Source: Rhizorhabdus wittichii RW1 (GTDB lineage: Bacteria > Pseudomonadota > Alphaproteobacteria > Sphingomonadales > Sphingomonadaceae). Taken from it: a stretch of 64,000 nt of DNA. Below, piece by piece: positions 1 to 8,741 of the stretch. The stretch's first letter is position 1. Each line of letters opens with the position of its first letter. A model generated the notes under the pieces. The model searched no databases and was not told the origin of the DNA. It was given only the letters and a program-made list of their open reading frames with translations. The DNA is taken from contig CP000699.1 in assembly GCA_000016765.1 (NCBI GenBank), forward strand, positions 434,001-498,000. The letters are read 5' to 3'. The position numbers were made by a program, and so were the translations under genes.

Positions 1-80
1 GAAAGCGGGAATCCATGGACGGCGGTTCGCAAGAGACGGAATGTGCCGTGACCGTGGATTCCCGCTTTCGCGGGAATGAC
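1..80. repeat. REP-type doublet, truncated by window start
   Basis: Short inverted arms carrying the hairpin core CCCGCTTTCGCGGG bracket a spacer of about 45 bases. A close second copy lies at 22181-22271, with only a handful of mismatches over the shared 80 bases. The outer right end reads GCGGGAATGAC; the matching left end lies before base 1. It sits downstream of rsmA (minus strand), the usual place for an extragenic palindrome. Confidence 0.85.
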
Positions 81-117
81 GATTGGGGGGTATGCTCCGA
101 TCCAACCCCCGGCGGGG

Positions 118-948
118 TCAGGACAAAGCTCTCGCCAGCGCCACGAACTCGTCGACCGTGACCGTCTCGGCGCGCCGTTCGGGATCGATGCCGACCGTCG
201 CCAACGCCTCGACCGCGCCCTTCACGCCCTTGAGGCTCTGGCGCAGCATCTTGCGGCGCTGGCCGAAGGCGGCGGCGGTCAGCGTCTCGATCGTCGCCAT
301 GCTCGCCCCTTCGGGCTGGGCGGCGGGAACGACGTGGACGATCGCCGACATCACCTTGGGCGGCGGGACGAAGGCCGACCGGTGGACGTTCATCGCGATG
401 ACGGGGGTCGCGCGCCACTGCGCCAGCACGGCGAGCCGGCCATAGGCGGCGCTGCCCGGCTTCGCCACGATCCGCTCGGCGACCTCCTTCTGGAACATCA
501 GCGTCAGCGAGCGCCACCAGGGCGGCCAGGCGTCGAGCGTCATCCAGCGGACGAACAGCGCGGTGCCGACATTATAGGGCAGGTTGGAGGCGATATGCGC
601 GCCGTCGCCGGCCTCCGCCCGCTCGTCGATCTTCATCGCGTCGGCGGAGATCACGCGCAGCCGCCCGCCCGAGGCCTGGTTGAGCTCCTCCAGCGCGGCG
701 AGGCAGCGGTCGTCGCGCTCGACCGCGACCACCGAGGCGCCGGCGCCGAGCAGCGCGCGGGTCAGGCCGCCGGGGCCGGGGCCGACCTCATAGACCGTCG
801 CGCCGTCGAGATCGCCGGGGACGCGCGCGATCCGGTCGAGCAACTGGCCGTCGAGCAGGAAATTCTGGCCGAGCGCCTTGTTCGCGCTGAGCCCGTGGCG
901 CGCGATCACCTCGCGCAGCGGCGGCAGGTCCGGCAGTGCGCGGCTCAT
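118..948 (-). CDS. rsmA: 16S rRNA (adenine1518-N6/adenine1519-N6)-dimethyltransferase
   Basis: Dimethylates two adjacent adenines in the 3' terminal hairpin of 16S rRNA using S-adenosylmethionine, a late 30S assembly step. The 276-residue protein has the family N-terminus with ALGQNFLLD (about 25-33), the SAM-binding motif YEVGPGPGGLT (53-63) and the catalytic NLPYN (122-126), so it looks complete and active. It is the last gene of the lptD-surA-pdxA-rsmA operon. Its ATG overlaps the pdxA stop as ATGA, pointing to translational coupling. The same order is known in Enterobacteria. Confidence 0.97.
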   Translation of the reverse strand: MSRALPDLPPLREVIARHGLSANKALGQNFLLDGQLLDRIARVPGDLDGATVYEVGPGPGGLTRALLGAGASVVAVERDDRCLAALEELNQASGGRLRVISADAMKIDERAEAGDGAHIASNLPYNVGTALFVRWMTLDAWPPWWRSLTLMFQKEVAERIVAKPGSAAYGRLAVLAQWRATPVIAMNVHRSAFVPPPKVMSAIVHVVPAAQPEGASMATIETLTAAAFGQRRKMLRQSLKGVKGAVEALATVGIDPERRAETVTVDEFVALARALS

Positions 949-1940
949 GCGTGGACGAGGCGGTTCCGGGCGGCTTCCGCGGCCAGCGCGATCGCCGCGA
1001 TCATCGCGCCCGGATGCGCCTTGTTCTGGCCGGCGATGCCGAAGGCGGTGCCATGGTCGGGCGCGGTCCGCACGATCGGCAGGCCGAGCGTCATGTTGAC
1101 GCCCTCGTCGAAATGCAGCGTCTTGAGCGGGATCAGCGCCTGATCATGATAGAGGCACAGTGCGCAATCATATTGGGCGCGGGCGCGGGCGTGGAACATC
1201 GTGTCGGCGGCGAGCGGCCCGACGATGTCGATCCCTTCGGCGCGAAGCTGCTCGACGGCGGGGATGATCAGGTCGATCTCCTCCCGGCCGATCGCGCCCT
1301 GTTCCCCGGCATGCGGATTGAAGCCCGCTATGGCGAGGCGCGGGCGCTCGATCCCGAAATTGCGGCTCAGGCCGCGATCGGTGGCGCGCGCCTTGGCGAC
1401 GATCAGGTCGACCGTCACATGGTCGGCGACGTCGCGCAGCGGCATATGGGTGGTGATCGGAACGGCCCGCAGGGTCGGTCCCGCCAGCATCATCACCGTG
1501 TTCGCCGACGCCACGCCGCAGCGTTCGGCGACGAATTCGGTCTGGCCGGGATGGGCGAAGCCGATCGCGTAGAGCTGCGCCTTCGCCACCGGCGCGGTGA
1601 CGAGCCCGCCGACCATCGCCGAACGGGCGAGCCCGGCCGCCAGTTCGAGCGAGTCGAGCGCGCAGCGGGCGCCGGCCAGGTCGGGCCGGCCCGGGATGAT
1701 CGGCCCGGTGTCGGAGATCTGGATCAGCGGCAGCGCGTCGGCAAAATGGGCGGCGGCTTCGTCGGGGCTGGCGATCTGCCGGATCGGTCCCTGCCAGACG
1801 GCTTCGATCGAACGCCGGTCGCCGACCGCGAAGAACGGGGCCAGATGCTGCGCCTCGCGGGCGTCCCAAGCCTTGGCGACGATCTCTGGGCCGATCCCGG
1901 CGGGATCGCCCAGCGCGACGGCAAGGGGCCCTATCTCCAT
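945..1940 (-). CDS. pdxA: 4-hydroxythreonine-4-phosphate dehydrogenase
   Basis: Oxidises 4-phosphohydroxy-L-threonine with NAD(P)+ to an intermediate that decarboxylates to 3-amino-2-oxopropyl phosphate for pyridoxal phosphate synthesis (DXP-dependent route). The 331-residue length is normal for the family. The three metal-binding histidines are visible in FAHPGQTEF, GFNPHAGEQG and LYHDQALIPLK. The N-terminus GDPAGIGPEI is the classic PdxA signature. It starts 4 bases after the surA stop and overlaps rsmA by 4 bases, so it is an internal gene of the operon. Confidence 0.97.
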   Translation of the reverse strand: MEIGPLAVALGDPAGIGPEIVAKAWDAREAQHLAPFFAVGDRRSIEAVWQGPIRQIASPDEAAAHFADALPLIQISDTGPIIPGRPDLAGARCALDSLELAAGLARSAMVGGLVTAPVAKAQLYAIGFAHPGQTEFVAERCGVASANTVMMLAGPTLRAVPITTHMPLRDVADHVTVDLIVAKARATDRGLSRNFGIERPRLAIAGFNPHAGEQGAIGREEIDLIIPAVEQLRAEGIDIVGPLAADTMFHARARAQYDCALCLYHDQALIPLKTLHFDEGVNMTLGLPIVRTAPDHGTAFGIAGQNKAHPGAMIAAIALAAEAARNRLVHA

Positions 1941-1944
1941 CGCC

Positions 1945-3297
1945 TCATCGATATTCGATGACGGCGTCGCGCCGCAGGTCGCGCAGATAGCGCTGGGCGC
2001 GGCGATTGACGCGTTCCTGCTCGATCTGCGACTGGATCTGCTCGAACGACGGGCCCGACGAGGGCGCCGGATCGTCGCGGCCGCACAGGATCAGCGCGCG
2101 GATGCCGTCGCGCATCGACCCGAAGGGCGGGGTCGACTGACCGATCTGCAGGTTGAGCATCACTTCCTGGAGCTGCGGCGGCAGGTCGCGGATCTTCATC
2201 TGGTCGTTGTTGACGACCTCGGCGCCGATATTGGCGGCGACCTCATTGGCGTTGCCGCAGCCCTTGATCTGTTCGAGCGCCTTGGCGAACGCCTCGACCT
2301 TCGGGGTTGCCTGCGCCTGGGTGATGCCCGGCGGGAAGTTGACGGTGAGCTGCTTGAGGAGGAGCTGCGCGTCGCGCGGATCGGCGCCGAGCACCTGGCG
2401 CTTGTCGCTCAGCAGCAGGATCGAATAGCCGCCGGGGATGGCGATGGGCTGGCTGATCTGGCCGGGCTGGAGCTGGTTGACGACCGCGGAAAGCTGGTCG
2501 GGAAGCTGCTCGGCCCGGACCCAGCCGAGATCGCCGCCGACCGCCGCGGTCGACGCTTCGGAGAATTGCCGCGCATAGGCCGCGAAGGAAGCGCCACGGC
2601 GGACCTGATCGATGATCCGCTCCGCATTGGCGTTGGCTTCGTTCATCGTCTCGGGCGTCGCCGACAGGAAGATCTCGCCGACATGATATTCGTTGGCGCC
2701 CTTCGACGCCTTGAGGCGGGCGATGATCGCGTTGACCTCCTCGTCGCTGACCGCGACGAACGGCTCGACCTTGCGGCTGAGCACGCGGCGCCAGGCGGCC
2801 TCGCCCTCGATCTGCCGCTTGATCGACGCCTGGGACGATCCCTTCTCGTGCAGGAACTCGGCGAACTCCTTGGGCGACTTGCGGAAGTTGGCGGCGACCC
2901 GGTCATAGGTCTGCTGCACTTCCTCGCGCGACACCTCGACCTTCTGGGCGGTCGCCTCCTGGATCTGCAGCGTCTCGTCGATCAGGTTGCGCAGCACCTG
3001 CAGGCGCAGGCGTTCGCGCTCCTCGTCGGGGATGTTGCCGCCATTGGCCGCGATCACCAGCGCCAGCCTCTGCTCGACGTCGGTCTGGGTGATGATCGTG
3101 CCGTTGACGATCGCCGTCGCGGTGCGGATGTTCGGGTCCCTGTTGCCGAAGACGGTGATGTCCTTCGGGATATTGAGGCCGCCGACATCCTCGTCGTCCA
3201 TCATCGTCTGGGCGATGATCGGCGTCGCCAGGGCGATCGCCCCGACCGCCGCCGCCGTCATCCAAAAGCCGCCCCGCCTCAGCATCAGTCCACGCAC
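1945..3297 (-). CDS. surA: Periplasmic chaperone / peptidyl-prolyl isomerase SurA
   Basis: Periplasmic chaperone that escorts outer-membrane proteins, including LptD, to the assembly machinery. The 450-residue product starts with a basic stretch and a hydrophobic segment (about 10-30) that looks like a signal peptide ending near IIAQ. It continues with a SurA N-domain and a parvulin domain (about 195-290; GGDLGWV is recognisable). The C-terminal part does not show a clear second intact parvulin domain. The start is GTG at 3297; an ATG four codons later is an alternative. It lies between lptD and pdxA, as in many Proteobacteria. Confidence 0.93.
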   Translation of the reverse strand: MRGLMLRRGGFWMTAAAVGAIALATPIIAQTMMDDEDVGGLNIPKDITVFGNRDPNIRTATAIVNGTIITQTDVEQRLALVIAANGGNIPDEERERLRLQVLRNLIDETLQIQEATAQKVEVSREEVQQTYDRVAANFRKSPKEFAEFLHEKGSSQASIKRQIEGEAAWRRVLSRKVEPFVAVSDEEVNAIIARLKASKGANEYHVGEIFLSATPETMNEANANAERIIDQVRRGASFAAYARQFSEASTAAVGGDLGWVRAEQLPDQLSAVVNQLQPGQISQPIAIPGGYSILLLSDKRQVLGADPRDAQLLLKQLTVNFPPGITQAQATPKVEAFAKALEQIKGCGNANEVAANIGAEVVNNDQMKIRDLPPQLQEVMLNLQIGQSTPPFGSMRDGIRALILCGRDDPAPSSGPSFEQIQSQIEQERVNRRAQRYLRDLRRDAVIEYR

Positions 3298-3360
3298 CTA
3301 GTCACATCCTCAATCTGGCCAGACGGGCTGTCCCCTGGCATGCGCCCGCTGAATGCAGGC

Positions 3361-5607
3361 TTAGCGGCCCAAATTCTTGAGCGCCAGTCGCAACAGGAAG
3401 GTATTTCCGCGCCGGGCATCGCCGATCGCGTCATATTCGCGGCGCCAGGTGACGCCAAGCTCGATGCAATCGTCGTCGTAGAGGATGCCGAGACGGTGCC
3501 GAATCGGCTGATAACCGTCGGACAGCGTCAGCGGATCCTCGCGCCGGCCGGTCAGGTCGATCACGGTCGAGCCGAACACCGACCAGTAGCGCGCGATCTG
3601 GATGCGCGCGCCGAGGCGGACCTCCTCGCGGTCGCGCAGGTCCTCGATCGTCGCGGCGATGTCGCGGTTGAGCTTGAGATAGCCGATCGTCGCATAGGTC
3701 CGCTGGGTGCCGATCGTCGCGTCGATCTCGTTGCGGCGGACCGCGAAATTGTCCTTGTCGAGCCGGAAGCGGTGGGTGAGCTCCAGGAAGCGCCCATATT
3801 TGATCGTGGTGCGGCCGACGATGTCCGACAGCCGGTCCGACAGGCCGGTGCCGACCGGCAGCAGGGTCGACTTGTTCGACAGGCGATAGCTCTGGCCGAT
3901 CACCGTGTTGAACGAGATGCCCGGTAGGTCGACCGCCCATTCGGCGCCATAGGTGATGCGGCTGCCGTCTTCCCAGCGGTCGTAGCCCGAGAAGCGATTG
4001 AGCGCGAACAGGTTCGAATCCTCGAGGTCGATCGCGCGGGCATCCTCGTTCGGGATGCTGAGGTTGCGGGTTTTCGGGCTGGCGACGATCTGGACGCGCG
4101 GGGTGATCCGCTGCGATCCGCCCAGGAATTCGCCGACGAAGGGCCAGCGCATGTCGGCCGCCACCGCCGCGATGCCGCGCGGCGTCCAGCCCGGATCGCC
4201 GCGATAGACGATCGTCGAGGTCTGGCCGACCTGGTCGGTATGGTAGATGTCGCCGCGGGCATAGCCGGTCAGGGTGAATTCCTGGCCGAGCGGGGTGTAG
4301 CGGCGCATGTCCCACTGCACGGCGGCGAAGGCGCGCTGGGTGTCCTGGCCGGCGGTGCGGATCAGCGCGAGGCTGTTGGCCTGGACGGTGAACGTCCCGC
4401 CGACCCAGGGATCGGTGAGGCGCAGGCGATAGTCGATCGCGGGCAGGGCGATCGGCTGCTGGCCCTGCTTGTCGTTGGTGCGGAGCGTCTGCACCGCCCA
4501 GCCCTTGATCGACAGATAGCTGTTCGGGGTGATCCGCTCGGCCTGGATCTGGTTGCGCAGGCGGTCGTCGCGCGAGATGTCGTAGCGGCGCAGGAAGGTG
4601 CGGTCGCTGGTGCCGCGGATCGATCCCGACAGCGTCCAATAGGGATCGAGCTGGAACCGGCCATTGGCGTCGATATACCCGCGGATGTCGCGATTGCCGT
4701 CCGGCGCCGGCGTCGTCCCGGTCGTCGCCGCGAAGCGCGAGCTGTAGGTCAGCATGCCCGCGGCCTGCCAGGCGCCGTTGCCGGTCAGCGCGCGATACTG
4801 CGCCTCGATCGCCGGCAGCACCTTGCTGTAGACATGCGGGGTGATCGTCAGGTCGCGATTGGGCGCGAGCTGGAAATAATAGGGCAGGCCGAGCTCGGCG
4901 CCGTTCGTCCGGCTATATTTGACGTCGGGCAGCAGCAGGCCCGATCCGCCGCCGCCGCTGCCGTCGGGATGCGACAGGCCGGGCAGCCACAGGATCGGGG
5001 TGCCGAGGAAGCTGATCCGCGCGCCGTCATAGCTGATCCGGTGCTTGGCCGGATCGTGGACGACGCGGACAGCGCTGATCTTCCAGATCGGCTCCTTGGG
5101 GCAGCCCTTGCTGTCGAGCACCGCGCAAGGCGTGTAGACCGCCTTGTCGAGGGTCGTGACCTCGTTGCGGCGGACGCCGTGGACGGCGGCGAGGCGGCCG
5201 CCGTCGTTGAGCACGAGCAGCAGATTCTGGATCACGCCGTCGCGCAGCGAATCGGTCAGCTCGACCGAGTCGCCGTACAGCGTGTCGTTGCCCGAATTGA
5301 CCACGGCGACATTGCCTTCGGCGCGGACCACGCCGGTCTTCTGGTTCCACTGGACCTTGTCGGCGCGCAGCCGGTCGCCCTGCCGCATCATCCGGACATT
5401 GCCGGTCGCCGTGACGATCTCGGCATTGTCGTCATAGGTCAGCGTGTCGGCCGCGAAGGTCACTTCCTCCTCGTTCGCCGGGGTCGGCGCGTCGCCCTGG
5501 AGCGGGGGACCGGCGGGGGGCGTCGCGATGCTCTGCGCGCGAAGCGGGGCCGCCGCGAACGGCAGGGGGAGGGTCGTCGCCAGCAGGAACAGGATCGGCT
5601 TCTTCAC
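3361..5607 (-). CDS. lptD: LPS-assembly outer-membrane protein LptD
   Basis: Outer-membrane beta-barrel that inserts lipopolysaccharide into the outer leaflet together with LptE. The product has a signal peptide (KKPILFLLATT onward), an OstA/LptA-like beta-jellyroll domain (FAADTLTYDDNAEIVTATGN, about residues 40-140) and a long barrel to the C-terminus. The GTG at 5607 is chosen because AAGGGG lies 4 bases before it and the signal peptide begins there, giving 748 residues. An ATG at 5646 is possible but has no clear ribosome site. The reading frame stays open for more than 1 kb further upstream, opposite pepA, which is a high-GC artefact. Confidence 0.93.
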   Translation of the reverse strand: MKKPILFLLATTLPLPFAAAPLRAQSIATPPAGPPLQGDAPTPANEEEVTFAADTLTYDDNAEIVTATGNVRMMRQGDRLRADKVQWNQKTGVVRAEGNVAVVNSGNDTLYGDSVELTDSLRDGVIQNLLLVLNDGGRLAAVHGVRRNEVTTLDKAVYTPCAVLDSKGCPKEPIWKISAVRVVHDPAKHRISYDGARISFLGTPILWLPGLSHPDGSGGGGSGLLLPDVKYSRTNGAELGLPYYFQLAPNRDLTITPHVYSKVLPAIEAQYRALTGNGAWQAAGMLTYSSRFAATTGTTPAPDGNRDIRGYIDANGRFQLDPYWTLSGSIRGTSDRTFLRRYDISRDDRLRNQIQAERITPNSYLSIKGWAVQTLRTNDKQGQQPIALPAIDYRLRLTDPWVGGTFTVQANSLALIRTAGQDTQRAFAAVQWDMRRYTPLGQEFTLTGYARGDIYHTDQVGQTSTIVYRGDPGWTPRGIAAVAADMRWPFVGEFLGGSQRITPRVQIVASPKTRNLSIPNEDARAIDLEDSNLFALNRFSGYDRWEDGSRITYGAEWAVDLPGISFNTVIGQSYRLSNKSTLLPVGTGLSDRLSDIVGRTTIKYGRFLELTHRFRLDKDNFAVRRNEIDATIGTQRTYATIGYLKLNRDIAATIEDLRDREEVRLGARIQIARYWSVFGSTVIDLTGRREDPLTLSDGYQPIRHRLGILYDDDCIELGVTWRREYDAIGDARRGNTFLLRLALKNLGR

Positions 5608-5763
5608 GCTACCCCTTGTGACGCGCGGACGGATCGCCCGAAACATGCGTTCGCGCCGCCTATCGCACCCGACGCCCGGCTGCAATCCTCTGGCTAACCC
5701 CGGTTGCGACGCACGGGTGCTCGCCCTAGATGGGAGCCAACACCAAAAAGGAAGATTTCCCCG

Positions 5764-7233
5764 ATGCGCATCAGCTTTGTCGACAGCCGGCCGGCCCGGC
5801 CCCACGCCCTTGCGATCGCGGTCGCGCCGGCCATGATCGGCGGCGCCGGCCTTGCCGCGCTGCCCGACGCGGCCCAGGCGCTGGCGCGCATCGCCGCCCA
5901 GGCCAACCGGTTCGATGGCGAGAGCGGTGCCGTGGTCGAATTCTTCGGCGAGACCGATGCGGCCAACCGGCGCCTGCTGCTCGCCGGCGTCGGATCGAAG
6001 AATGATTTCGAGCGGGCCGGCGCCGCGCTGGTGGCCAAGCTGCTGACCTCGGGCGAGACCGCGCTGGTCGTCGACATCTCGGCGGTCGCGGGCGACAAGC
6101 CGGCCGATGCGGCGGCCGCGCTCGCCTTCGGCGCGGTGCTGCGCGCATGGCGGCACGACGCCTATCGCACCAGGCTGGACGCCAAGCAGCGCCCGTCGCT
6201 GGAGGAGATCGTCATCGTCGGCGGCGGCGCCGGCGCGGCGGAGGCCTGGAAGGACCGTGAGGCGGTCGCCGAGGGCGTGATGTTCACCCGCGAGCTGGTC
6301 GCCGAGCCCGCCAATATCGTCTATCCGGAAAGCTTCGTCGAACGCTGCCGCCCGCTCGCCGACCTCGGCGTGAAGATCGAGGTGCTCGATCGCGATGCGA
6401 TGGCCAAGCTCGGCATGGGCGCGCTGCTCGGCGTCGCGCAGGGATCGGTGCGCGAGCCCCGGCTGCTGGTCATGACCTGGGACGGCACCGGCGGCGCGGA
6501 GCCGCCGATCGCCCTGGTCGGCAAGGGCGTGACCTTCGACACCGGCGGCATCTCGCTCAAGCCGCCGGCCGGCATGGAGGACATGAAGTGGGACATGGGC
6601 GGCGCGGGCGCCGTCGCGGGGACGATGAAGGCGCTGGCGCTGCGCAAGGCGAAGGCGCACGTCATCGGCGTCTGCGGCCTGGTCGAGAACATGCCCGACG
6701 GCAATGCCCAGCGTCCGGGCGACGTGGTCACCTCCATGTCGGGCCAGACGATCGAGGTGATCAACACCGACGCCGAGGGCCGCCTCGTCCTGTGCGACGC
6801 GTTGACCTGGGTGCAGAAGACCCGCAACCCGAAGACGATCATCGACCTCGCCACCCTGACCGGCGCCATGATCATCTCGCTCGGTCATGAATATGGCGGG
6901 ATGTTCGCCAATGACGACGCGCTGGCCGACCAGCTTTCCGCCGCCGGCGGCGCGGTGGGCGACAAGCTGTGGCGGATGCCGCTCGGCGATGCCTTCGACA
7001 AGCTGATCGATTCACCGATCGCCGACATGAAGAATGTCGGCCCGCGCGAGGGCGGCTCGATCACCGCCGCGCAATTCCTCAAGCGCTATATCGAGGACGG
7101 GGTCCGCTGGGCGCATCTCGATATCGCCGGCATGGTCTGGGCCTCGAAGCCCGGCGCGACGTGGGACAAGGGGGCGACCGGCTATGGCGTGCGCCTGCTC
7201 GACCGCTTCGTCGCCGACAATTTCGAGAAATAG
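5764..7233 (+). CDS. pepA: Leucyl aminopeptidase, M17 family
   Basis: Cytosolic metallo-aminopeptidase that removes N-terminal residues from peptides, usually as a hexamer with two metals per subunit. The 489-residue protein carries the metal and lysine motif GKGVTFDTGGISLKP (about 252-267) and the family signature NTDAEGRL (about 334-341). The ATG at 5764 is preceded by AAGGAAG about 10 bases upstream. It diverges from lptD across about 155 bases that must hold both promoters. Its stop is 1 base from the stop of the convergent cofC. Confidence 0.95.
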   Translation: MRISFVDSRPARPHALAIAVAPAMIGGAGLAALPDAAQALARIAAQANRFDGESGAVVEFFGETDAANRRLLLAGVGSKNDFERAGAALVAKLLTSGETALVVDISAVAGDKPADAAAALAFGAVLRAWRHDAYRTRLDAKQRPSLEEIVIVGGGAGAAEAWKDREAVAEGVMFTRELVAEPANIVYPESFVERCRPLADLGVKIEVLDRDAMAKLGMGALLGVAQGSVREPRLLVMTWDGTGGAEPPIALVGKGVTFDTGGISLKPPAGMEDMKWDMGGAGAVAGTMKALALRKAKAHVIGVCGLVENMPDGNAQRPGDVVTSMSGQTIEVINTDAEGRLVLCDALTWVQKTRNPKTIIDLATLTGAMIISLGHEYGGMFANDDALADQLSAAGGAVGDKLWRMPLGDAFDKLIDSPIADMKNVGPREGGSITAAQFLKRYIEDGVRWAHLDIAGMVWASKPGATWDKGATGYGVRLLDRFVADNFEK

Positions 7234-7234
7234 G

Positions 7235-7816
7235 TCAGCGACGGCGCCATTCGGCCAGGTCGGCGGGCGTATCGATGTCGCCCGCCAGGCCTGGCCGTTC
7301 GATGACCACGGCCTCCAGCTTCGCCGCCGTCGCGGCGGCGAGATGGGCGGCGAGGCTGTCCACCCCATAGCGGAACGGGATCGCCCCGGCCGGGCGCATC
7401 CGCAGCGCGTTGGTGCCGGTCCGCAGCCGATCGGTTGCGATCGCGACCGGCGCGGGGGCGTCGAGCATTGCCCGCACGTCGTCCACGGTCAGGCTGGGCA
7501 GGTCGCTGCTCAGCGACAGCAGCGATCCGGCGCCGTGTCCCATCGCGAAGGCGGCGCCCTGTTCGAGCGCCGCGTTGAGATCGTCGCCGCTTTCCTCCAG
7601 CGCATGCCCGCCCAGCGCCGCCACCTCATCGCGGAGCGCGGCCGATCGGCTGACGAGGATGATCTGCCCGGGCGGAAAAAGCTCACTCCCGATCTTCAGA
7701 ACGTGCCGGAACATCTTGTAATTGAGCGCTGATCTCTGATCACTGTCGATCGTCGCCGCGAGCCGGCTCTTGCCTTCTTCGGGCGGACGGACGGCCAGGA
7801 CGAGATGGGTATCCAT
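7235..7816 (-). CDS. cofC: Phospholactate/PEP guanylyltransferase of F420 synthesis (CofC/FbiD family)
   Basis: Activates a three-carbon phosphoacid with GTP to give the guanylated substrate used by CofD. The 193-residue product has family features: an N-terminal KSRLA motif, SSDLPSLT in the middle, DRLRTGTNAL and the C-terminal GDIDTPADL. Homologues differ in substrate (2-phospholactate, phosphoenolpyruvate or 3-phosphoglycerate), and the sequence does not let me choose. The ATG is one base after the cofD stop, so it is the third gene of a cofE-cofD-cofC operon. Confidence 0.88.
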   Translation of the reverse strand: MDTHLVLAVRPPEEGKSRLAATIDSDQRSALNYKMFRHVLKIGSELFPPGQIILVSRSAALRDEVAALGGHALEESGDDLNAALEQGAAFAMGHGAGSLLSLSSDLPSLTVDDVRAMLDAPAPVAIATDRLRTGTNALRMRPAGAIPFRYGVDSLAAHLAAATAAKLEAVVIERPGLAGDIDTPADLAEWRRR

Positions 7817-7817
7817 C

Positions 7818-8741
7818 TCAGCGCAGGCGGCGCGCGAAGGCGATCGTCTCGTCGGCGAGGCGGCGCTGGTCGTCGAGGTCGCGCATCAGCGTGGCGGTGA
7901 CGTGCAGCGCGGCGGTCCCGGCGTCGGCGCCTGTATCGACGCGGTCGATGACGATGCCGTCGAGCAGCCCGTCATAATAGGCCGCGAGCCCCGCCGGGGT
8001 GGTGGCGAGGCCGATCTCGCCCATGATCTTGGCGGCGGGCCCCTTCACGGCCTGGCCGCCGATGAAGGGCGACACCGCGACGATCGGGACGCCGCGCGCC
8101 GCCAGCGCCGCCCGGACGCCGGACAGGGCGAGGATGGGCGTGATGCTGAGCACCGGGTTGGACGGACAGAGGATCACCGCCTCCAGCGCCGGATCGGCGA
8201 CCGCATCGAGCAGGCCGGCCGAGGGGCGGGCCGTCTCGATCCCGTCGAAGCGGATCGCCCGGAAGCGCGGCTCGGCGCGGCGGCGGACGAAATACTGCTG
8301 GAAGGGCAATTCGCCCTCGTCGGTGTCGACCATCGTCCGGACCCGGTCGTCGCTCATCGGGACGATGCGGTGGGCGATGCCCATCCGTCCGGCGAGCAGC
8401 GCGGTGATCTCCGACAGGCTCTGCCGTCCGATCATGCCGGTGCGCAACACGTGGGTCGCGAGGTCGCGGTCGCCGAGGTTGAACCAGCTTTCGCCGCCGA
8501 GCTTGCCGAGCGCATCCATGAACGCCCAGCTCTCGCCCTCCAGCCCCCATCCCTGGGCGGCGTTGTTGATGCCCGCCAGCGTGTAGCAGACCGTGTCGAT
8601 GTCGGGGCAGACGAGCAGGCCGAGATGCTCGAAATCGTCGCCCGTGTTGACGGCGATCGTCAGTTTTCCGGGCGGCAGGATCGCGGCGAGGCCGCGCGCG
8701 AGCCGCGCCCCTCCGACGCCGCCGGCGAGCGCCAGGATCAT
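7818..8741 (-). CDS. cofD: 2-phospho-L-lactate transferase (F420 synthesis)
   Basis: Transfers the activated phospho-acid onto the deazaflavin FO to make F420-0 or dehydro-F420-0. At 307 residues it is a normal CofD. It has the N-terminal GGVGGARLARGL (about 7-18), VNTGDDFEHLGL (about 32-43), the DIDTV/YTLAG stretch and FNLGDRDLATHVLRT (about 87-101), which form the FO and GDP site. It overlaps cofE by 4 bases (8738-8741). It is co-transcribed with cofE and cofC, so the three steps after FO are grouped; FO synthase is not in this window. Confidence 0.95.
   Translation of the reverse strand: MILALAGGVGGARLARGLAAILPPGKLTIAVNTGDDFEHLGLLVCPDIDTVCYTLAGINNAAQGWGLEGESWAFMDALGKLGGESWFNLGDRDLATHVLRTGMIGRQSLSEITALLAGRMGIAHRIVPMSDDRVRTMVDTDEGELPFQQYFVRRRAEPRFRAIRFDGIETARPSAGLLDAVADPALEAVILCPSNPVLSITPILALSGVRAALAARGVPIVAVSPFIGGQAVKGPAAKIMGEIGLATTPAGLAAYYDGLLDGIVIDRVDTGADAGTAALHVTATLMRDLDDQRRLADETIAFARRLR

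Noticed and set aside
1597-3927. A 776-residue plus-strand open frame opposite surA and lptD
   Set aside because: Rich in Arg/Asp/Leu repeats without domains, and exactly antisense to two recognised genes; a high-GC shadow.
5608-6888. N-terminal extension of the lptD frame across pepA (minus strand)
   Set aside because: The open frame lies opposite pepA, which has clear M17 motifs, and LptD has its own signal peptide and ribosome site at 5607.
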